Source: SMYC01 sp963578475
GTDB taxonomy: Bacteria > Acidobacteriota > Vicinamibacteria > Marinacidobacterales > SMYC01
Reading direction: 5' to 3'
Length of the DNA: 64,000 nt
Assembly: GCA_963578475.1 (NCBI GenBank)
Contig: CAUZCL010000017.1
Location: forward strand, 1-64,000
Below the pieces are notes generated by a model. The model ran no database searches. It saw only the letters and a list, made by a program, of their open reading frames with translations, and was not told the origin of the DNA. The position numbers were made by a program, and so were the translations under genes. Of this stretch, positions 62,169 through 64,000 are shown in pieces (the first letter of the stretch is position 1; every line of letters begins with the position of its first letter).

Positions 62169-63081
62169 AGTAACGTTTGGCGCCAGGGTGAAGCGGCAGG
62201 GAGCCTATTGAAGCCGCGGATTCCGGGACGATGAACCGGGCGACTTGCGAGATGCTCTCCAAGCTCTCCCGAAAGTCGAACAACGCTTTGATGAGCCGGT
62301 ACGCCACGTCTTCATCCATTTCACGATGGACGACCAGGAGGTTCCAGAGTGTCGGGGTCTGTACCGGCTTGTCAACGCCGCGATAAATCCCGGGCGGCAC
62401 GGAGAACGCGGAATAAGCGGCGATCTTCGCCGTCACCTTTTTCATTTCTTCATCGGTGAAGGGGACGAGAACGATCTTGCGCGTGACCGCGAGCTCGACG
62501 ACCGCGGCGATGCCGAGCCCGCCGGCGATGAAACCCGCGTCGATCGTACCGTCCTTGAGCCCGTTCGACGTCTCCGAATAGTTGAGCTGGCGAACCGTAA
62601 AGTCGCTCTCGGTGATCCCGAGCGCATCGAGGATGTTCCAAGCGGTTACGAAATTCCCCGAGCCCGGTGGGCCGACCGAGACCTTCTTGCCCTTCAAATC
62701 CTCGACCGATGTGATGCCCGAGCCCTCGACCGTCACGAGGTGAACAACGTTGGGATACATCTTGCCGAGGATCGCGAGCGGAAGCGCATAAGGAAAGCGC
62801 CCCTGCCCAGCGACCGCGTCCGCGACCGAGTCTCCCTGGGCGAAGCCGACATGGCTTTCATGCTTCGCGACCTGCACGAGGTTGGTTACGGACCCCGCCG
62901 TCACCTCGGCTTTGATATTGATGCCGTCGACGTAGCGAGACCAGATGGAAGCAAGCCCTCCACCAAGCGGATAATAGATTCCAGAAGGATTGCCGGTCGC
63001 AAAGGAAAGTGTCTGACTCTGCAGAACCTGCGGAGCAAGAAAAGACGCCGCAAGCAGAACCGTCCAGCCGACTGTGCGCAT
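62125..63081 (-). CDS. TAXI-family TRAP transporter solute-binding protein
   Basis: After a signal peptide (MRTVGWTVLLAASFLAPQVLQ) the protein has the TAXI receptor pattern: FATGNPSGIYYPLGGGLASI, FAQGDSVADAV and VSVGPPGSGNFVTAWNILDA. 318 residues is normal. It binds the solute that the fused TRAP permease imports; the substrate is not predictable from the sequence. It is the first gene of a transporter-creatininase operon. Confidence 0.92.
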   Translation of the reverse strand: MRTVGWTVLLAASFLAPQVLQSQTLSFATGNPSGIYYPLGGGLASIWSRYVDGINIKAEVTAGSVTNLVQVAKHESHVGFAQGDSVADAVAGQGRFPYALPLAILGKMYPNVVHLVTVEGSGITSVEDLKGKKVSVGPPGSGNFVTAWNILDALGITESDFTVRQLNYSETSNGLKDGTIDAGFIAGGLGIAAVVELAVTRKIVLVPFTDEEMKKVTAKIAAYSAFSVPPGIYRGVDKPVQTPTLWNLLVVHREMDEDVAYRLIKALFDFRESLESISQVARFIVPESAASIGSLPLHPGAKRYYDENLGPKRARAAK

Positions 63082-63113
63082 CAGAGTCCCTTAAATCGAG
63101 GATGCTATCACGT

Positions 63114-63230
63114 TCAGCAATCAGCAATCAGCAATCAGGAATAATAAGGGTAGCTTTCCGGTACATCCCAGCGCAGGGCGGACTCTCCGTGACGACTGAA
63201 TCCCGGCTACGAGAAACCTGAATGCTGAAC
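63114..63230. repeat. TCAG heptamer tandem with imperfect inverted partner
   Basis: TCAGCAA occurs three times and TCAGGAA once in tandem at 63114-63141. An inverted partner CTGAATGCTGAAC lies near 63218-63230 and pairs, with one mismatch, with GTTCAGCAATCAG at the front of the tandem. Between them are about 90 bases without a gene. The pattern matches the repeat at 13.6 kb. It fills the gap between the TAXI start and the decarboxylase stop. Confidence 0.65.
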
Positions 63231-63236
63231 TCGGAC

Positions 63237-64000
63237 TCACAGCCCGAGCGCTTGCCTAAAATAAGCGATGGTCTGCGTCAAGCCGTCTTCCAGGCTGACT
63301 TTCGGGCTCCAATCCAGGAGCTTGTTCGCGAGGGTGATGTCGGGCTGGCGTATTTTCGGGTCGTCTTCGGGCAGCGGCTTGAACGTTATCTCACTCTTCG
63401 AGCCCGTCATCTCGACGATGACGTTCGCGAGCTCGAGCATCGTCATCTCAGCCGGGTTGCCGATATTCACTGGGCCGGGATGTTCCGAAAACAAGAGGCG
63501 GCACAGACCCTCGACGAGGTCTTCCACGAAGCAAAAGCTTCTGGTCTGTTGTCCATCGCCGAACACGGTGATCGGCTCGCCCGTGAGCGCTTGGCTCACG
63601 AAGGCGGGGATGGCGCGGCCGTCTCGAACGCGCATTCTCGGCCCATAGGTGTTGAAGATGCGCGCGACCTTTACGTTGACGCTGTGGTAGCGGCGATAGG
63701 CGACGCTCATGGCTTCGGCGAAGCGCTTCGCCTCGTCATAGACACCGCGTGGTCCGATCGGATTGACGTTGCCCCAATAATCTTCCGTCTGCGGATGAAC
63801 GAGCGGGTCGCCGTAGACTTCCGACGTCGAGGCCAGAAGAAAGGCTGCATTCTTCGCTTTCGCGACGCCCAAAGTTTTGTGCGTTCCGAGCGATCCGACT
63901 TTCAGAGTCTGGATGGGAAGCTCGAGATAGTCGATGGGGCTAGCTGGGCTCGCGAAGTGAAGGATGTAATCGAGCGGACCGTCGATGGGAATCTCTTCCG
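63237..64000 (-). CDS. UDP-glucuronate decarboxylase-like SDR (partial at the window edge)
   Basis: The open frame continues to the edge of the window at 64000. Visible motifs are LHFASPASPIDYLELPIQTL, LASTSEVYGDPLVHPQTEDY, the YxxxK in GVYDEAKRFAE and FNTYGPRMRVRDGRAI. These fit UDP-glucuronate decarboxylase (UXS), which makes UDP-xylose. The N-terminal NAD-binding motif lies outside the window. It would support sugar nucleotide and polysaccharide synthesis, like the epimerase at 25.7 kb. Confidence 0.85.
   Translation of the reverse strand, partial: EEIPIDGPLDYILHFASPASPIDYLELPIQTLKVGSLGTHKTLGVAKAKNAAFLLASTSEVYGDPLVHPQTEDYWGNVNPIGPRGVYDEAKRFAEAMSVAYRRYHSVNVKVARIFNTYGPRMRVRDGRAIPAFVSQALTGEPITVFGDGQQTRSFCFVEDLVEGLCRLLFSEHPGPVNIGNPAEMTMLELANVIVEMTGSKSEITFKPLPEDDPKIRQPDITLANKLLDWSPKVSLEDGLTQTIAYFRQALGL

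Overview
The window is a moderately GC-rich bacterial chromosome segment carrying mostly housekeeping genes. The gene mix (hrcA-grpE-dnaK-dnaJ-rsmE block, bactofilin, PilT ATPase, Ser/Thr kinase with a zinc ribbon, TPR and LysM envelope proteins, a molybdopterin enzyme with an NrfD-type membrane partner, a TAXI-TRAP transporter) would fit an Acidobacteriota-like Gram-negative. No rRNA or other decisive marker is present, so this placement is tentative.

Layout. 0-2.6 kb: the end of an IS256-type element sitting inside an actin-like gene, then an ECF sigma / anti-sigma / LTXXQ-like stress operon. 2.6-7.1 kb: mobA, a broken V4R-domain gene, a secreted HELRH metallopeptidase and a broken TPR-AIM24 gene. 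7.2-12.5 kb (minus strand): pilT, recX, alaS and a lytic transglycosylase, with overlapping junctions. 12.7-19 kb: a zinc-ribbon Ser/Thr kinase, then the heat-shock operon hrcA-grpE-dnaK-dnaJ-small ORF-rsmE, in which dnaK has lost roughly 185 codons of its ATPase domain. 19-28.6 kb: a frameshifted alanine dehydrogenase, bactofilin, tRNA-Gly(CCC), a sugar-nucleotide transferase, a phosphatidyltransferase, LysM and BamD-like envelope proteins, and an epimerase/thioesterase/rpe/PASTA run. 28.6-35.6 kb: rsmB, a LonB-like protease, GDPD, fmt, def and an orphan histidine kinase. 35.7-43.1 kb: a YHS-HMA copper-type ATPase, a large HEAT/DUF349 protein and a secreted protein/TPR pair. 43-47.4 kb: a molybdopterin oxidoreductase and a fused ferredoxin-NrfD subunit. 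47.5-52.3 kb: MFS transporter, hydrolase, a second CDP-alcohol phosphatidyltransferase and a nonsense-mutated mltF. 52.5-63.1 kb: a catabolic region with esterase, amidase, FAD amine oxidase, M24 peptidase, creatininase-family enzyme and TRAP-TAXI uptake system, interrupted by pyruvate kinase and subtilisin remnants. The right edge cuts a UDP-glucuronate decarboxylase gene.

Two themes stand out. First, about nine genes are disrupted by different means: IS insertion, internal in-frame deletion, in-frame nonsense codons, single-base frameshifts and 5' truncation. This points to real gene decay, although the homopolymer frameshifts could be sequencing errors. Second, three intergenic spots carry short tandem heptamers that all share TCAG plus three variable bases. 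They resemble the STRR repeats of cyanobacteria and look like a dispersed repeat family. I found no CRISPR array, phage or recognisable defence system.
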